Assembly (NCBI GenBank): GCA_021414005.1
Contig: JAIOPH010000035.1
Span: 1 to 64,000, forward strand
Reading direction: 5' to 3'
Length of the DNA stretch: 64,000 bases
Source of the DNA: Chthoniobacter sp.
GTDB lineage: Bacteria > Verrucomicrobiota > Verrucomicrobiia > Chthoniobacterales > Chthoniobacteraceae
Under the pieces are notes generated by a model. The model was given only the letters and a program-made list of their open reading frames with translations. It made no database searches and was not told the origin of the DNA. The translations under genes and the position numbers were made by a program. Below, piece after piece: positions 15,380 to 24,464 of the stretch. Every line of letters starts with the position of its first letter. The stretch's first letter is position 1.

Positions 15380-16840
15380 TTACACCACTTTTCCCAGCAA
15401 ATCATAAACCTGCGTGCCGGTAATCTCGACGTTGATGAACTCGCCGACGGGGGCGGGACTGGCGAGGAGGATGCGGCCGTCGATGTCGGGGGCGTCGGCG
15501 GTGGCGCGGGCGATGAGGGGTTGATCGACGAGGGCGCGGAGGGTTTTTCCGACTTGTGCGGCGCTGATTTCGCGGGCGATGCGCTGCTGGAGTTTCATGG
15601 CCTTTTTGTAGCGGGCGGCTTTGAGCTTCTGGGGGAGCTGGCCTTCCATTTGCGCGGCTCGGGAGCCTTCTTCCTGCGAGTAGCAGAAGACGCCGAGTCG
15701 CTCGAAGCGGGTGCGGCGGATGAAGTCGAGGAGGTATTCGAATTCCTCCTCGGTCTCGCCGGGAAAGCCGACGATGAAAGTGGTGCGGATGGCGATGCCG
15801 GGGATGCCGGCGCGAATGCGGGCGAGGAGGGTCTCGATGTGCTCGCTGCTGGTCTCGCGGCGCATGAGTTGGAGCATGCGCGGGTGGATGTGCTGGAGGG
15901 GGATGTCGATGTAGCGGCAGACGTGGCGCGACGCGGCAATGGCGGCGATGAGTTCGTCGCTCCAATGCGCGGGATGGGTGTAGAGAAGCCGGAGCCAAAA
16001 TTCGCCGTCGATCTTGTCCAGCTCCTGGATCAAGCGGGTGAGCGTGGGGCCTTTGGTGGAGTCCACCTGCTGGCGCGGGCCGGCCTTTTCCTCCCACAGA
16101 TCCATGCCGAAATACGTCGTGTCCTGGCTGATAAGGTTGATCTCTTTCACGCCTTCGGCGACGAGCGCGCGGACTTCGGCGACGACGCTCTCAATGGTGC
16201 GGGAGCGGTGCCGCCCGCGCATTTGCGGAATGACGCAGAAGCTGCACGGGTGGTTACAGCCTTCGGCGATCTTCGTGAAGGCGGTGTGCGCGGGAGTGAG
16301 GCGGAAGCGCGGGGTGTCGAAGTCGGGGATGTAGGTCGGCTTGCGGGTGACGAGGTTCAGCGGAGCCCATTGCTCGTCGGTGAGTTGCGAGGTGATGTTG
16401 GAATCCGGAATTCGGAATTCGGAATTGGCCGACGGGCGGGCGAAGACCTTGTCGATGATCGCTGCGGTGTCGGCGACCTGGTCGAGGCCGATGAAGGCAT
16501 CCACCTCGGGCATTTCGGTGGCGAGGTCTTTGGCGAAGCGCTGGGCCATGCAGCCGGAGACGATGAGCTTTTGTCCGGCGCGCTTTTTCAGGCCGCGCGC
16601 CTGATGCGCTTCGAGGATGGCTTCGATGCTCTCTTCCTTCGCGGTGTCGATGAAGGCGCAGGTATTGACGATGAGCACGTCGGCTTCATCGGCGTCGCCA
16701 GTGATCTCCATCCCGTGGGCGAGGACGCCACCGAGCATGAGTTCGGCATCCACGAGATTCTTCGCGCAGCCGAGGGAGATCATGCCGACCTTTTTTGGCT
16801 TTGCGGAAATGAGAGATGGAGGTGCGGCGGGTGGCGTCAT
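15380..16840 (-). CDS. rimO: Ribosomal protein S12 methylthiotransferase RimO
   Basis: From the ATG at 16840 the product is 486 residues. It has an N-terminal UPF0004 domain (VGMISLGCAKNLVD), the radical SAM cluster CNHPCSFC, and a C-terminal TRAM-like domain. RimO methylthiolates an aspartate of ribosomal protein S12 using two Fe-S clusters and SAM. Between the first two domains there is an extra stretch (ARPSANSEFRIPDSNITSQ) encoded by four tandem GGAATNC heptamers (16400-16427), an apparent in-frame repeat insertion. The upstream ATG at 16885 adds only a low-complexity leader. Confidence 0.92.
   Translation of the reverse strand: MTPPAAPPSLISAKPKKVGMISLGCAKNLVDAELMLGGVLAHGMEITGDADEADVLIVNTCAFIDTAKEESIEAILEAHQARGLKKRAGQKLIVSGCMAQRFAKDLATEMPEVDAFIGLDQVADTAAIIDKVFARPSANSEFRIPDSNITSQLTDEQWAPLNLVTRKPTYIPDFDTPRFRLTPAHTAFTKIAEGCNHPCSFCVIPQMRGRHRSRTIESVVAEVRALVAEGVKEINLISQDTTYFGMDLWEEKAGPRQQVDSTKGPTLTRLIQELDKIDGEFWLRLLYTHPAHWSDELIAAIAASRHVCRYIDIPLQHIHPRMLQLMRRETSSEHIETLLARIRAGIPGIAIRTTFIVGFPGETEEEFEYLLDFIRRTRFERLGVFCYSQEEGSRAAQMEGQLPQKLKAARYKKAMKLQQRIAREISAAQVGKTLRALVDQPLIARATADAPDIDGRILLASPAPVGEFINVEITGTQVYDLLGKVV
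16400..16427 (-). repeat. In-frame heptamer repeat inside rimO
   Basis: Four consecutive seven-base units on the plus strand: GGAATCC, GGAATTC, GGAATTC, GGAATTG. They encode part of the RimO linker without breaking the frame. Only one arm of the palindrome seen at other loci is present. Confidence 0.75.
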
Positions 16841-16920
16841 GGCAAAAGTGGGGGAGTAGGTCGGGGGAAAGCGTGGCCGCGTCAACCCGAACTCCGATTT
16901 CCCGTCTCCGCGCGTTCCGA

Positions 16921-17814
16921 TTATTGGATCGCCACGCCGGGCGCCTGGAACGCAATGGGCAGGCCGTTCTTGGTGATTTGCACGGAGGTGGGATCGGCGG
17001 ATTCGATGAAAAAACGCGTGCCGCGGAGTTTGAGGGGCTGGACGCCGGGGTAGATGAGGTCGTCGAAGATGGGCGGCGCTTTTGGGTCGTCGCGGCGCAC
17101 GGTGACACGCGTTTTTTTCACCGAGGCGACGAGGATTTCATTCGCACCGCTGCGTTCCGCGAGAGTGCTGTTGGTTTCCGGCACGGGCAGCGGGGTGACG
17201 GTGTCGTGGTCCGCCGGGTCGGTGCCAGCGGTGCCTTCCAGCAGGGCGTGGTCATCGGTTTGGTTGCGGGAAGGCGGATGCGGGTCGGTGGCCACGGCGT
17301 CGAGCGCGAGCGGCGGAGCGGTGAGATCGGGGGGCACGGCGGGCAGCGCCGGAACGGGCGCGGTCGCGGGTTGCGCGGCGACTTTCGGGTGCGCTGTGGT
17401 GTCGTCGAAAATGCGCTTGGCATTCGCCTGAACCCAAAAGGCCAGCAAGGCGATGCCGACGACCACCACGCCCACGGCGAGCGGGACGATGGACGGCGCG
17501 CGGCGTTCGCGGCGCATCGGTGTGACGGGGATGATCTCCTCGGGCTCGTGGTTGAGGTATTGGTAGTCGGCTACGCTGACCGGCAGGTAACTGTCGAAGG
17601 TGGCGAGGAAGTCGCCGACATCGACGCCGAGGTAGCGCGCGTAGTTTCTGATGAAGCCTTTCACGTAGGCGTTGCTCGGGAAGGACGCGTAGTCGTCGCT
17701 TTCGAGCGCGAGGATTTTTTCGGGGCGCATCTTGGTTTCATGCGCCACTTCGTCGAGCGAAAGGCCGCGCTTGGCACGGGCTTGGGCGAGTTTCTTACCT
17801 ACGGGATAGGACAT
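16921..17814 (-). CDS. RodZ-like cytoskeletal adaptor (HTH, membrane helix, DUF4115)
   Basis: The 297-residue product has a Cro/CI-type HTH_25 domain at 1-75 (GKKLAQARAKRGLSLDEVA), a basic stretch, one membrane helix (about 105-127), a proline/alanine-rich periplasmic linker and a C-terminal DUF4115 beta domain with GVQPLKLRGTRFFIES. This architecture is that of RodZ, which couples MreB to the cell-wall elongation machinery. It lies between rimO and ftsK on the same strand. The symbol is withheld because HTH_25 proteins of other function share the layout. Confidence 0.75.
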   Translation of the reverse strand: MSYPVGKKLAQARAKRGLSLDEVAHETKMRPEKILALESDDYASFPSNAYVKGFIRNYARYLGVDVGDFLATFDSYLPVSVADYQYLNHEPEEIIPVTPMRRERRAPSIVPLAVGVVVVGIALLAFWVQANAKRIFDDTTAHPKVAAQPATAPVPALPAVPPDLTAPPLALDAVATDPHPPSRNQTDDHALLEGTAGTDPADHDTVTPLPVPETNSTLAERSGANEILVASVKKTRVTVRRDDPKAPPIFDDLIYPGVQPLKLRGTRFFIESADPTSVQITKNGLPIAFQAPGVAIQ

Positions 17815-17923
17815 TGAAGGAGTGAATCGGTGAAGCGATCAATAGCACGGATGCTGCCACGGTGACAGGCACGCTTCCGGAAAATTTTCGCGCGCCTGGA
17901 GGACGCGCGCGGTGGGCTTGGGG

Positions 17924-20395
17924 TCAGGCGATTGCGTCGAGATCCACGAGGATGTCGCGCGGCTTGGCACCTTCGCCGGGGCCGACATAGCCACGCTGTT
18001 CGAGGATGTCGAGAATGCGCGCGGCGCGGGTGTAGCCGAGGCGGAGGCGGCGCTGGAAAAGCGAGGTGCTGGCTTTCTTTTCCTGCCGCATGACTTCGAT
18101 GCACTTGTCCACGAGATCCTCGTCCTCGTCACTCACCTCCTCCTCTTCGCCGCCTTCGCCATCGGACTCCAGGCGCTGCTGGATGGAAGTTTCAAACTTG
18201 GGCTCGCTCTGCGACGAGGCGTGCTCGACGACTTTGCGAATCTCCTCGTCGGTGACATACACGCCCTGCGCTCGGATCATTCGCGAAGTGCCGGGCGGGC
18301 GATACATCATGTCGCCCTGGCCGAGCAGGCGCTCTGCGCCGTTTTCATCAAGGATGACGCGCGAATCAAGGCCCGAGGCTACTTGGAAGGCGATGCGGCA
18401 CGGGACGTTCGCCTTGATGACGCCCGTGATGACATCCGCGCGCGGCGTCTGCGTGGCGATGATCATGTGGATGCCGGCAGCGCGCGCCTTCTGCGTAATC
18501 CGGGCGATGGCGCTTTCCACGTCGGCGGGCGCGGTCTGCATGAGGTCGGCCAGTTCGTCCACGATGATGACGATGAACGGCATGCGATCCGGGATGATAA
18601 GGTCGTGATCACGGATGTTTTTTACCGTCGTCATTTTTTCGATTCGCTCCTCGCTGGACAACGATTCGGGATCGACCGGCTCCTCGGATTCGGCGGGCTC
18701 GGGCGGCGCGGCATCGAGTGGAAGTTCGGCCTCCCTGGCGGCTTCGATGGCGTCGAGTTCGGCCTGCGTTTTTGGCAGCGGGCGTTCGTTGAAAGTGGCG
18801 ATGTTGCGCACGCCAGTCTTGGCGAAAATGGCGTAACGCTTTTCCATCTCGTCGATCGCCCAGCGCAGCGCGAGCAGCACCTTTTTCGGATCAGTGACGA
18901 CCGGGACGATGAGGTGAGGCAGGGTGTTGTAGATCTGCATCTCGACGACCTTGGGGTCGATCATGATGAAGCGCAGATCCTCGGGCGTGAAGCGGTAGAG
19001 GATGGACGCGATGATCGAGTTGATGCACACGCTTTTGCCCGAGCCGGTGGTGCCGGCGACGAGCCCGTGCGGCATGGCGGCGAGGTCGGCGATGATCGTC
19101 TTGCCATAAACGTCCTTGCCGAGCGCGATGGGGATGCGCGCCTTGGCGTGCATGAAGTCGTCGCTTTCGAGCAGCTCGCGCAGCGTGACCTTCTGCTTCT
19201 TGGAGTTGGCGATCTCGATGCCCACGGTGTCCTTGCCGGGGATGGGCGCGAGGATGTTGATGCGCTCGGCGCAGGTGGCGCGGGCGATGTCGCGTTCGAG
19301 CGCGGTGATCTTGTCCACGCGCACCCCATTGGCGGGATAGACTTCGTAGCGCGTGATCGTGGGGCCGCGCGTGATGTCGCCGGGCGAAACCGCGATGCCA
19401 AACTCGGCGAGCGTGTTGATGATCGTCTGGCGGATGCCGGCGAGTTCGTTGGGGTCGGCCAGTTCGTGGGCCGAGCGGTCCACGGCATCGAGGAGGTCGA
19501 ACGAAGGCAGGTCGTAGTTTTCGCACGAAAACGCGCTGAGCGGCTCAAACTTGTCCTTCTTCGCTTTCTCGCGCTTCGGTGGCGGCGGCAGCGAGCTGTC
19601 GATGATTTGCGGCACGGGCCGCAGCACTTCCTCCTCGGGGAGAAGGGGTAGCGTCTGCTGCTCGGCGACGGGCGCGTCGGCCTCGGCAGGCGGCGTGCCG
19701 CTGCGTTTGGTGAGCGTCTTTTCCAGCCGGCGGCGCTCGCGGGCGAGGCGCTCGGCGTCGGCTTTGCCGCGCTCACCGGCAACGGTCTGCGCCTGCCTCC
19801 GCGGCTCCCACATTTTCCGCCACTGCGCGGGCAGCGCCACGACGCGGCGCAGTGCCACCGCGGGATGCAGTCCGCTGAGCAGCGCGAGACTGGTGGCGTA
19901 AAGCAGCAGGAAGATGATTACGGAACCGATCGCCCCAAAAAGCTTCCCGAACAGCATCGCGCCGAGATAGTGGCCGACCCAGCCGCCCTGGCCGGTAAGT
20001 TTCATGTGCGACGCATTTAGCAGCGTCCACGGCAAAGCCTGCGCGAGGCAGGCGCCGGAAAAAATCAACGCGATGCTCCACAGCGCGCGGCGATCCAGAC
20101 GCAGCCCCGGGTTCATCAGCGCCACGCTGCCGTAGCCGAGCAGCAGCGCCGGCAGCAGATACGCCGCCGCGCCGAGCAGCGCGTAGGCGCAGCACGCCAC
20201 GATCGCCCCGAAGCTGCCGATGAAATTCAGCACCGGCCCGCGTGCGCCCGAGGTGCTGCTGAGCGGAAACCAGCCCGGCACATCCGTGGGCGAGTAGGAA
20301 ATCAGCGCGAGGAAAAGCAGCGTGCCGGTGCCGAGCAGCACGAGGCTCAGAACTTCGTGAATTGAATGGGTGGGTTGGGCTTGGGCGCGAGCCAT
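17924..20395 (-). CDS. ftsK: DNA translocase FtsK/SpoIIIE
   Basis: The 823-residue product has four to five N-terminal membrane helices (about 15-200), a charged linker (200-330), the alpha and beta motor domains with Walker A GTTGSGKS and Walker B IIVDELADLM, and a C-terminal winged-helix gamma domain (RRLRLGYTRAARILDILE). FtsK pumps DNA at the septum and helps resolve chromosome dimers. A 30-residue acidic insertion (EEPVDPESLSSEERIEKM) lies between the Walker motifs. The stop is 109 bp upstream of the RodZ-like start. Confidence 0.95.
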   Translation of the reverse strand: MARAQAQPTHSIHEVLSLVLLGTGTLLFLALISYSPTDVPGWFPLSSTSGARGPVLNFIGSFGAIVACCAYALLGAAAYLLPALLLGYGSVALMNPGLRLDRRALWSIALIFSGACLAQALPWTLLNASHMKLTGQGGWVGHYLGAMLFGKLFGAIGSVIIFLLLYATSLALLSGLHPAVALRRVVALPAQWRKMWEPRRQAQTVAGERGKADAERLARERRRLEKTLTKRSGTPPAEADAPVAEQQTLPLLPEEEVLRPVPQIIDSSLPPPPKREKAKKDKFEPLSAFSCENYDLPSFDLLDAVDRSAHELADPNELAGIRQTIINTLAEFGIAVSPGDITRGPTITRYEVYPANGVRVDKITALERDIARATCAERINILAPIPGKDTVGIEIANSKKQKVTLRELLESDDFMHAKARIPIALGKDVYGKTIIADLAAMPHGLVAGTTGSGKSVCINSIIASILYRFTPEDLRFIMIDPKVVEMQIYNTLPHLIVPVVTDPKKVLLALRWAIDEMEKRYAIFAKTGVRNIATFNERPLPKTQAELDAIEAAREAELPLDAAPPEPAESEEPVDPESLSSEERIEKMTTVKNIRDHDLIIPDRMPFIVIIVDELADLMQTAPADVESAIARITQKARAAGIHMIIATQTPRADVITGVIKANVPCRIAFQVASGLDSRVILDENGAERLLGQGDMMYRPPGTSRMIRAQGVYVTDEEIRKVVEHASSQSEPKFETSIQQRLESDGEGGEEEEVSDEDEDLVDKCIEVMRQEKKASTSLFQRRLRLGYTRAARILDILEQRGYVGPGEGAKPRDILVDLDAIA

Positions 20396-20619
20396 TGGGG
20401 CGGGACAGTAGCGGGATCGGTGGGCGGTTCAATACTGGAACGGTGTGGGGGAGGTGCGGATTTTTCCGACCAGCCTGGCTTTGACGAGTCGCCCGTGCTG
20501 GCGGATGGGCGGGTGTGGAAAAAGGGAGGGTTACGTTTCGCGAAGCGCCGCTTGGCATCGCACGCGCTCTCTGCGAGAACGAAACCGCGTTTTTTCTACC
20601 CGCCAAACTCGATTAACCC

Positions 20620-21561
20620 ATGTCAGTTCCACTTGTTTTCGAACCACTTTTTATGGAACGCGTCTGGGGTGGACGCCGCATGGAGCATCTGCTCGGCAAG
20701 CATCTCCCGCAGAGCGTCCGCATCGGCGAGTCTTGGGAAATCGTGGACCGCGAAGAGGCGCAGAGTGTGGTCCACGAGGGACCGCTGCGCGGGCGTACGC
20801 TGCACGAACTGTGGACGGAACAGCGCGCGGAAATATTTGGACCCGGACTGCCGGACACCGCGCGCTTTCCGCTGCTCTGCAAAATCCTCGACGCTCAGGA
20901 ACGCCTCTCCGTGCAGGTCCATCCGCCCGCCGCCGTGGCCGCCCACCTCCACGGCGAGCCCAAGACGGAGATGTGGTACATCCTCGACGCCCTGCTCGAC
21001 AGCGACCTCTACGCCGGCCTCCGCCCCGGCGTCACCCGCGCGGGTTTTGAGGCCGCCCTCGCCGACGGCACCGTGGCTGACCAGATCCATAGTTTCCCCG
21101 TCTCCACCGGCGACGCCATGTTCATCCCGAGCGGGCGCATCCACGCCATCGGTGCGGGCAATCTCATCGTCGAAATTCAGCAGAACAGCGACACTACCTA
21201 CCGCGTCTTCGACTGGAACCGCCTCGGCCTCGACGGACGTCCGCGCGCGCTGCATGTCGCCGCCTCGCTGGAGTCCATCGACTTCACCGACACCGAACCG
21301 CATGCCGTCCGGGCGGATGGCGAAATCATTGCGGACTGTCCGTATTTTCACGTGGAAAAATGGGTGCTCGATCGCACGCGCGTCCATGGTGGGGCGCGCT
21401 TCGCCATATTCGCAGTCATCGTCGGGCGGGTTCGCTGCGGCGCGCGGGAATTTGGCCGTGGCGCTTTCTTTCTCGTCGCCGCCGACAGCACCGCCCGAGA
21501 AATCATCCCGCTCACGCCGGACGCTGCGGTCCTTCGCACGACCATTCCCGAAAAGAGCTGA
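20620..21561 (+). CDS. manA: Mannose-6-phosphate isomerase, class I
   Basis: The 313-residue cupin enzyme shows the type I PMI zinc ligands in order: SVQVHPP, KTEMWYIL, and FIPSGRIHAIG, followed by EIQQNSDTTYRVFDW. It interconverts mannose 6-phosphate and fructose 6-phosphate for polysaccharide precursor supply or mannose use. It is shorter than the E. coli enzyme, as in the Bacillus/Verrucomicrobia form. It is transcribed alone, divergently from ftsK, with a 224-bp upstream gap in which I see only a small TTCGCGAA palindrome. Confidence 0.9.
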   Translation: MSVPLVFEPLFMERVWGGRRMEHLLGKHLPQSVRIGESWEIVDREEAQSVVHEGPLRGRTLHELWTEQRAEIFGPGLPDTARFPLLCKILDAQERLSVQVHPPAAVAAHLHGEPKTEMWYILDALLDSDLYAGLRPGVTRAGFEAALADGTVADQIHSFPVSTGDAMFIPSGRIHAIGAGNLIVEIQQNSDTTYRVFDWNRLGLDGRPRALHVAASLESIDFTDTEPHAVRADGEIIADCPYFHVEKWVLDRTRVHGGARFAIFAVIVGRVRCGAREFGRGAFFLVAADSTAREIIPLTPDAAVLRTTIPEKS

Positions 21562-21642
21562 GGAAAACGGACGGGAGCTATGCGGGTAAGGGAATATCCA
21601 TCCATCAGTGGCACCTCCCGCGCCAGATTTAGCGCGGAGCGC

Positions 21643-22158
21643 TCAAGCGGAAAAATCGCATTGCGCAGCCGCGGCGAAATGTCTTCGGGCAGCATTGCTG
21701 TACAACACACGGCATGAATAGACAGGCACCACTAACGCAAAGGCAGCGTTGAACGTCGCCCGCAGAGTCGGCGACAGCGCCAACTCAATCAATCCACCCA
21801 AAACCCACAGCCCGCAAATCGCCATCCAGCATGGCCGCGCCCAAACTCGCTTTCGCCTCAGTCCGGCGATGACAAGAAGCCCAGCAACGGACAACACGAA
21901 CATCAAGGCCAACCTTGGTGCCATGCGCTTCAGGTAATGAACGATGACGCGATCCGCGTCGGCTCTACCGAAAAGAACGTCCATCTGGAAGCGGGTCATC
22001 TGGGCGTAAACGACGGGCGTGGCTATTGCCAACACTGCCCCAAACCAGCACAAACCGATTGCGAACCGTGTGAAGTCCGCCAGTTTTCGTTGAAACGCCG
22101 CATCGTTTGCCAGTTCACGTCCGCCTCCATTCTGTCGCTGGTTAATAGACTCACTCAT
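21643..22158 (-). CDS. Integral membrane protein, unknown function (171 aa)
   Basis: ATG at 22158 is preceded in frame by TTG; the gene overlaps the preceding one by eight bases. Four membrane helices are likely (about 32-55, 78-98, 108-128 and 135-155) after a polar N terminus rich in Asn and Gln. No family recognised. It is last in a minus-strand run lpxA, zinc-ribbon membrane protein, this gene, so it is probably transcribed with lpxA. Confidence 0.6.
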   Translation of the reverse strand: MSESINQRQNGGGRELANDAAFQRKLADFTRFAIGLCWFGAVLAIATPVVYAQMTRFQMDVLFGRADADRVIVHYLKRMAPRLALMFVLSVAGLLVIAGLRRKRVWARPCWMAICGLWVLGGLIELALSPTLRATFNAAFALVVPVYSCRVLYSNAARRHFAAAAQCDFSA

Positions 22159-22585
22159 CAAGGTGGTGTGATCCTGGGATCATCGTCGGCTGGTCGCACG
22201 CCGGACATTTGATAAAGCGACCCCGTTGGCTCGCGGAAGCGCCAAGCGCGGCACGACAGTGAAGACAGGGGAATTCGATTGGTGAGCCTTCCAATTCTGA
22301 CCGTCGGCACGGTTCGGGAGCGCCCGGGACCAGCGGAAATCGACGGATCTTGGATCGCAGCGTGAAATAGATCGCGAGCGAACCGGGTATCGCGAACAGA
22401 TACGCTCCGATCACGGGATGACCACCCAAAAGCTTATCCCCCGCGAGCACTCCCGCCACCAGCGCGGCCACATAGAATAGGACTACTGCGAACCGTAACG
22501 GACGCCCACTGAGCCCGCGCTGCCGCGCCTGATCACTCAGCTTTCGGCAAAGGAGATAAACAAAAACGATGTCGAGCGCGATCAT
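22151..22585 (-). CDS. Membrane protein with C-terminal zinc ribbon (144 aa)
   Basis: Start taken at ATG 22585, 13 bp after the lpxA stop; the longer frame begins inside lpxA. The product has three membrane helices in the first 90 residues and a C-terminal rubredoxin-like knuckle pair (CLHC ... CPAC), which should bind one zinc. Such small ribbons are common in membrane proteins of unknown function in this phylum. Overlaps the downstream gene. Confidence 0.6.
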   Translation of the reverse strand: MIALDIVFVYLLCRKLSDQARQRGLSGRPLRFAVVLFYVAALVAGVLAGDKLLGGHPVIGAYLFAIPGSLAIYFTLRSKIRRFPLVPGAPEPCRRSELEGSPIEFPCLHCRAALGASASQRGRFIKCPACDQPTMIPGSHHLDE

Positions 22586-22598
22586 CGCCGGGATCTCT

Positions 22599-23408
22599 CT
22601 ATTCGTCTGTCTCCCGCTCGGCCACCGGCCGGGTGCCGAGCAGGTCACACAGCCCGCGCTTTTTTGCCGAGCCGATGAATTCCCAAAACTCCCGCGCGTC
22701 CGGCCCCCATTCGCGTTCGCGGGCGGCGGCGAGAGCTTGGGCGGTGTTCAGCCCGCTACGGTAGAGCAGGGCAAACGCGGCTTTGATCTCCGCCCGCGCG
22801 CCGGTGTCGAGACCGGCGCGGCGCAGGCCCACAACATTGAGGCTGGCCACGCCATTGCGCCCGGCGGCGGTGGTGAAAGGCGGGATGTCTTTGCTGAAAG
22901 CCGAGGCCCCCTGGCAGATGGCGAGCCGCCCGACACGCAGGTACTGGTGAAAGACGCAGCCGCCGCCGATAAAGACGCCGGAGCCGACGGCGACATGGCC
23001 GCCGAGCAGCGCGGAGTTGGCGATGATGACGCGATCGCCGAGTTGGCAGTCATGCGCGAGATGCGCGCCCGCCATGAGGAAGCACTCGCTGCCGACCACC
23101 GTGGTGCGGCCCGAGGCGCTACCGCCGTGGATGGTGACGTATTCGCGAATGCGGTTGCCGCGCCCCAGCCGCACGGCGCACGGCGCGCCCGCCGGGAAGC
23201 CGAGATCCTGCGGTTCACCGCCGATGATCGCGCCGTAGCCGATATGGTTGTCCTCGCCCATGACGACACTCGCGCCAATGATCGCGTGCGCGGCGATGCT
23301 GCAGCCCGCGCCGATCTCCGCCGCACCCTCAATGACGGCAAACGGCCCGACCCGCACGCCTGCGCCGAGGCGCGCGTCGGGGTGGATGAGGGCGGTGGGA
23401 TGGAGCAT
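22599..23408 (-). CDS. lpxA: Acyl-ACP--UDP-N-acetylglucosamine O-acyltransferase
   Basis: The 269-residue product consists of left-handed beta-helix hexapeptide repeats followed by a C-terminal helical domain, the LpxA layout and length. The catalytic histidine sits in HLAHDC (His119). It transfers a 3-hydroxyacyl chain to UDP-GlcNAc, the first step of lipid A synthesis, showing that the organism makes an LPS-type outer membrane. ATG at 23408 (MLHPTALIHPDARLG) is chosen because the upstream extension is encoded by the heptad palindrome. Other lpx genes are not adjacent. Confidence 0.9.
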   Translation of the reverse strand: MLHPTALIHPDARLGAGVRVGPFAVIEGAAEIGAGCSIAAHAIIGASVVMGEDNHIGYGAIIGGEPQDLGFPAGAPCAVRLGRGNRIREYVTIHGGSASGRTTVVGSECFLMAGAHLAHDCQLGDRVIIANSALLGGHVAVGSGVFIGGGCVFHQYLRVGRLAICQGASAFSKDIPPFTTAAGRNGVASLNVVGLRRAGLDTGARAEIKAAFALLYRSGLNTAQALAAAREREWGPDAREFWEFIGSAKKRGLCDLLGTRPVAERETDE

Positions 23409-23422
23409 GCGCGGAGGATGGG

Positions 23423-23553
23423 GGGGAAAGGCGAAGGGCGAAAGGCGAAAGGCGATGGATAATTTGGAATGCGGAGTTCGGAATGCGGAATTCGTTTCGC
23501 CGCGAAAAATCTCCACTCCGCACTCCGCATTCCCACCTTCTCCCGCCATCGCC
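23423..23553. repeat. Composite heptad-phased palindrome between radC and lpxA
   Basis: From 23423 the sequence can be read in seven-base units: GGCGAAA-type (23423-23457), a GATAATT unit, then TGGAATG/CGGAATG-type (23465-23492). After a central loop, complementary units follow (CACTCCG, CACTCCG, CATTCCC from 23514) and a CCATCGCC segment near 23546. Inner arms pair with inner arms and outer with outer. It shares the segments GGCGATGG, TTTGGAAT-like and TCTCCCGCCATCGCCTTTC with the element at 33439-33634. It lies directly upstream of lpxA. Confidence 0.8.
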
Positions 23554-23558
23554 TTTCC

Positions 23559-24254
23559 TCAGATCACTCCCGCCTCCCGAAAGCTGAAATACGGCCGCCG
23601 CCCATTGTCGGGGGAACCGATGATGATGTGGTCGAAGAAGCGGATTTGGAGAAGCGTGGCGGCTTCGGCGAGGCGACGGGTGAGACGGTGGTCGGCGTCA
23701 CTCGGCGTGGGATCGCCGGAGGGATGGTTGTGGACGAGGATGATGGCAAAGGCGGCGTAGATGAGCGCGGGTCGGAAGATTTCGCGCGGGTGGGCGATGC
23801 TCTCGTTCAGGCTGCCGTGCGAGATTTCCTCGGTGCGCATGAGCTGGAGCTTGGTGTCGAGCAGGATTACACGGAGGGACTCGCGGGAAAGCGCCCGCAT
23901 TTCCGCGCCGAGGAGGGCGTGGACGAGTTCCGGGGTGTCGAGCGACTGCTTGGCAAGGGTCTCGCCCGCGAGCCGGCTGGCGAGGCCAAAGGCGGCGGCC
24001 AACTGCACGGCTTTTGCCGGGCCCACGCCTTTGATCTTCGCCAATTCTTGCACCGTGCAGCGCGCGAGTCCGCCGAGCGAGCGGTACTCCGCGAGGAGCT
24101 GCCGGGCCACGTCGATGGCGTTGGCCCCGACCATCCCGGTGCGCAGCAGGATGGCGATGAGTTCGCTATCGCTCAGCGCGCCCGCACCCATCCGGGAGAG
24201 CTTCTCGCGGGGCCGATCCTGCTCGGGGAGTTCCTGGATTTTCAACGTCGCCAT
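23559..24254 (-). CDS. radC: RadC-family JAB1/MPN-domain protein
   Basis: From ATG 24254 (MATLKIQELPEQDRPREKL) the product has 231 residues. It has an N-terminal helix-hairpin-helix region (IKGVGPAKAVQLAAAF) and a C-terminal JAB/MPN metalloprotease-like domain with HNHPSGDPTPSDAD. The historical role in repair of E. coli RadC has been withdrawn; the family is often linked to mobile DNA. It is the usual full length. The stop is six bases from the palindrome at 23423-23553. Confidence 0.9.
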   Translation of the reverse strand: MATLKIQELPEQDRPREKLSRMGAGALSDSELIAILLRTGMVGANAIDVARQLLAEYRSLGGLARCTVQELAKIKGVGPAKAVQLAAAFGLASRLAGETLAKQSLDTPELVHALLGAEMRALSRESLRVILLDTKLQLMRTEEISHGSLNESIAHPREIFRPALIYAAFAIILVHNHPSGDPTPSDADHRLTRRLAEAATLLQIRFFDHIIIGSPDNGRRPYFSFREAGVI

Positions 24255-24328
24255 ACGTGGCGGGTTGTATCTCCCGGCCATCGGCGCGGAAAGCGCAAAC
24301 CGGCGTCGCGATTTCTCAGTTTTCCCCG

Positions 24329-24357
24329 TTGACACCCCTGCGCCTGCCCGCTCTCAT
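24329..24357 (+). promoter_or_regulatory. Possible promoter for the MFS transporter gene
   Basis: A perfect TTGACA (24329-24334), 17 bp, then TCTCAT (24352-24357), a weak -10. It lies 108 bp before the ATG at 24465. The leader in between is GC-rich without other features. Sequence match only. Confidence 0.35.
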
Positions 24358-24464
24358 GCCCGCTCTCCGGCCCCCGGAGTACCACCGCCTACGGCTTCCA
24401 TTTTTCACCATCCGCGCTTTCCCGACCCCGAAACCAACAACCCAAACTACCAACCAACTACATC

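Noticed and set aside
15278..17053. 591-codon open frame opposite rimO and the RodZ-like gene
   Set aside because: Low-complexity Gly/Ala/Glu/Asp composition and full overlap with two genes recognised by domain motifs.
17912..19651. 579-codon open frame opposite ftsK
   Set aside because: Asp/Arg/Ala/His-rich shadow of the FtsK motor region, without start context or motif.
23423..23553. Heptad repeats considered as a CRISPR array
   Set aside because: Units are only seven bases, directly adjacent, without unique spacers, and mirrored by complementary units; no cas genes in the window.
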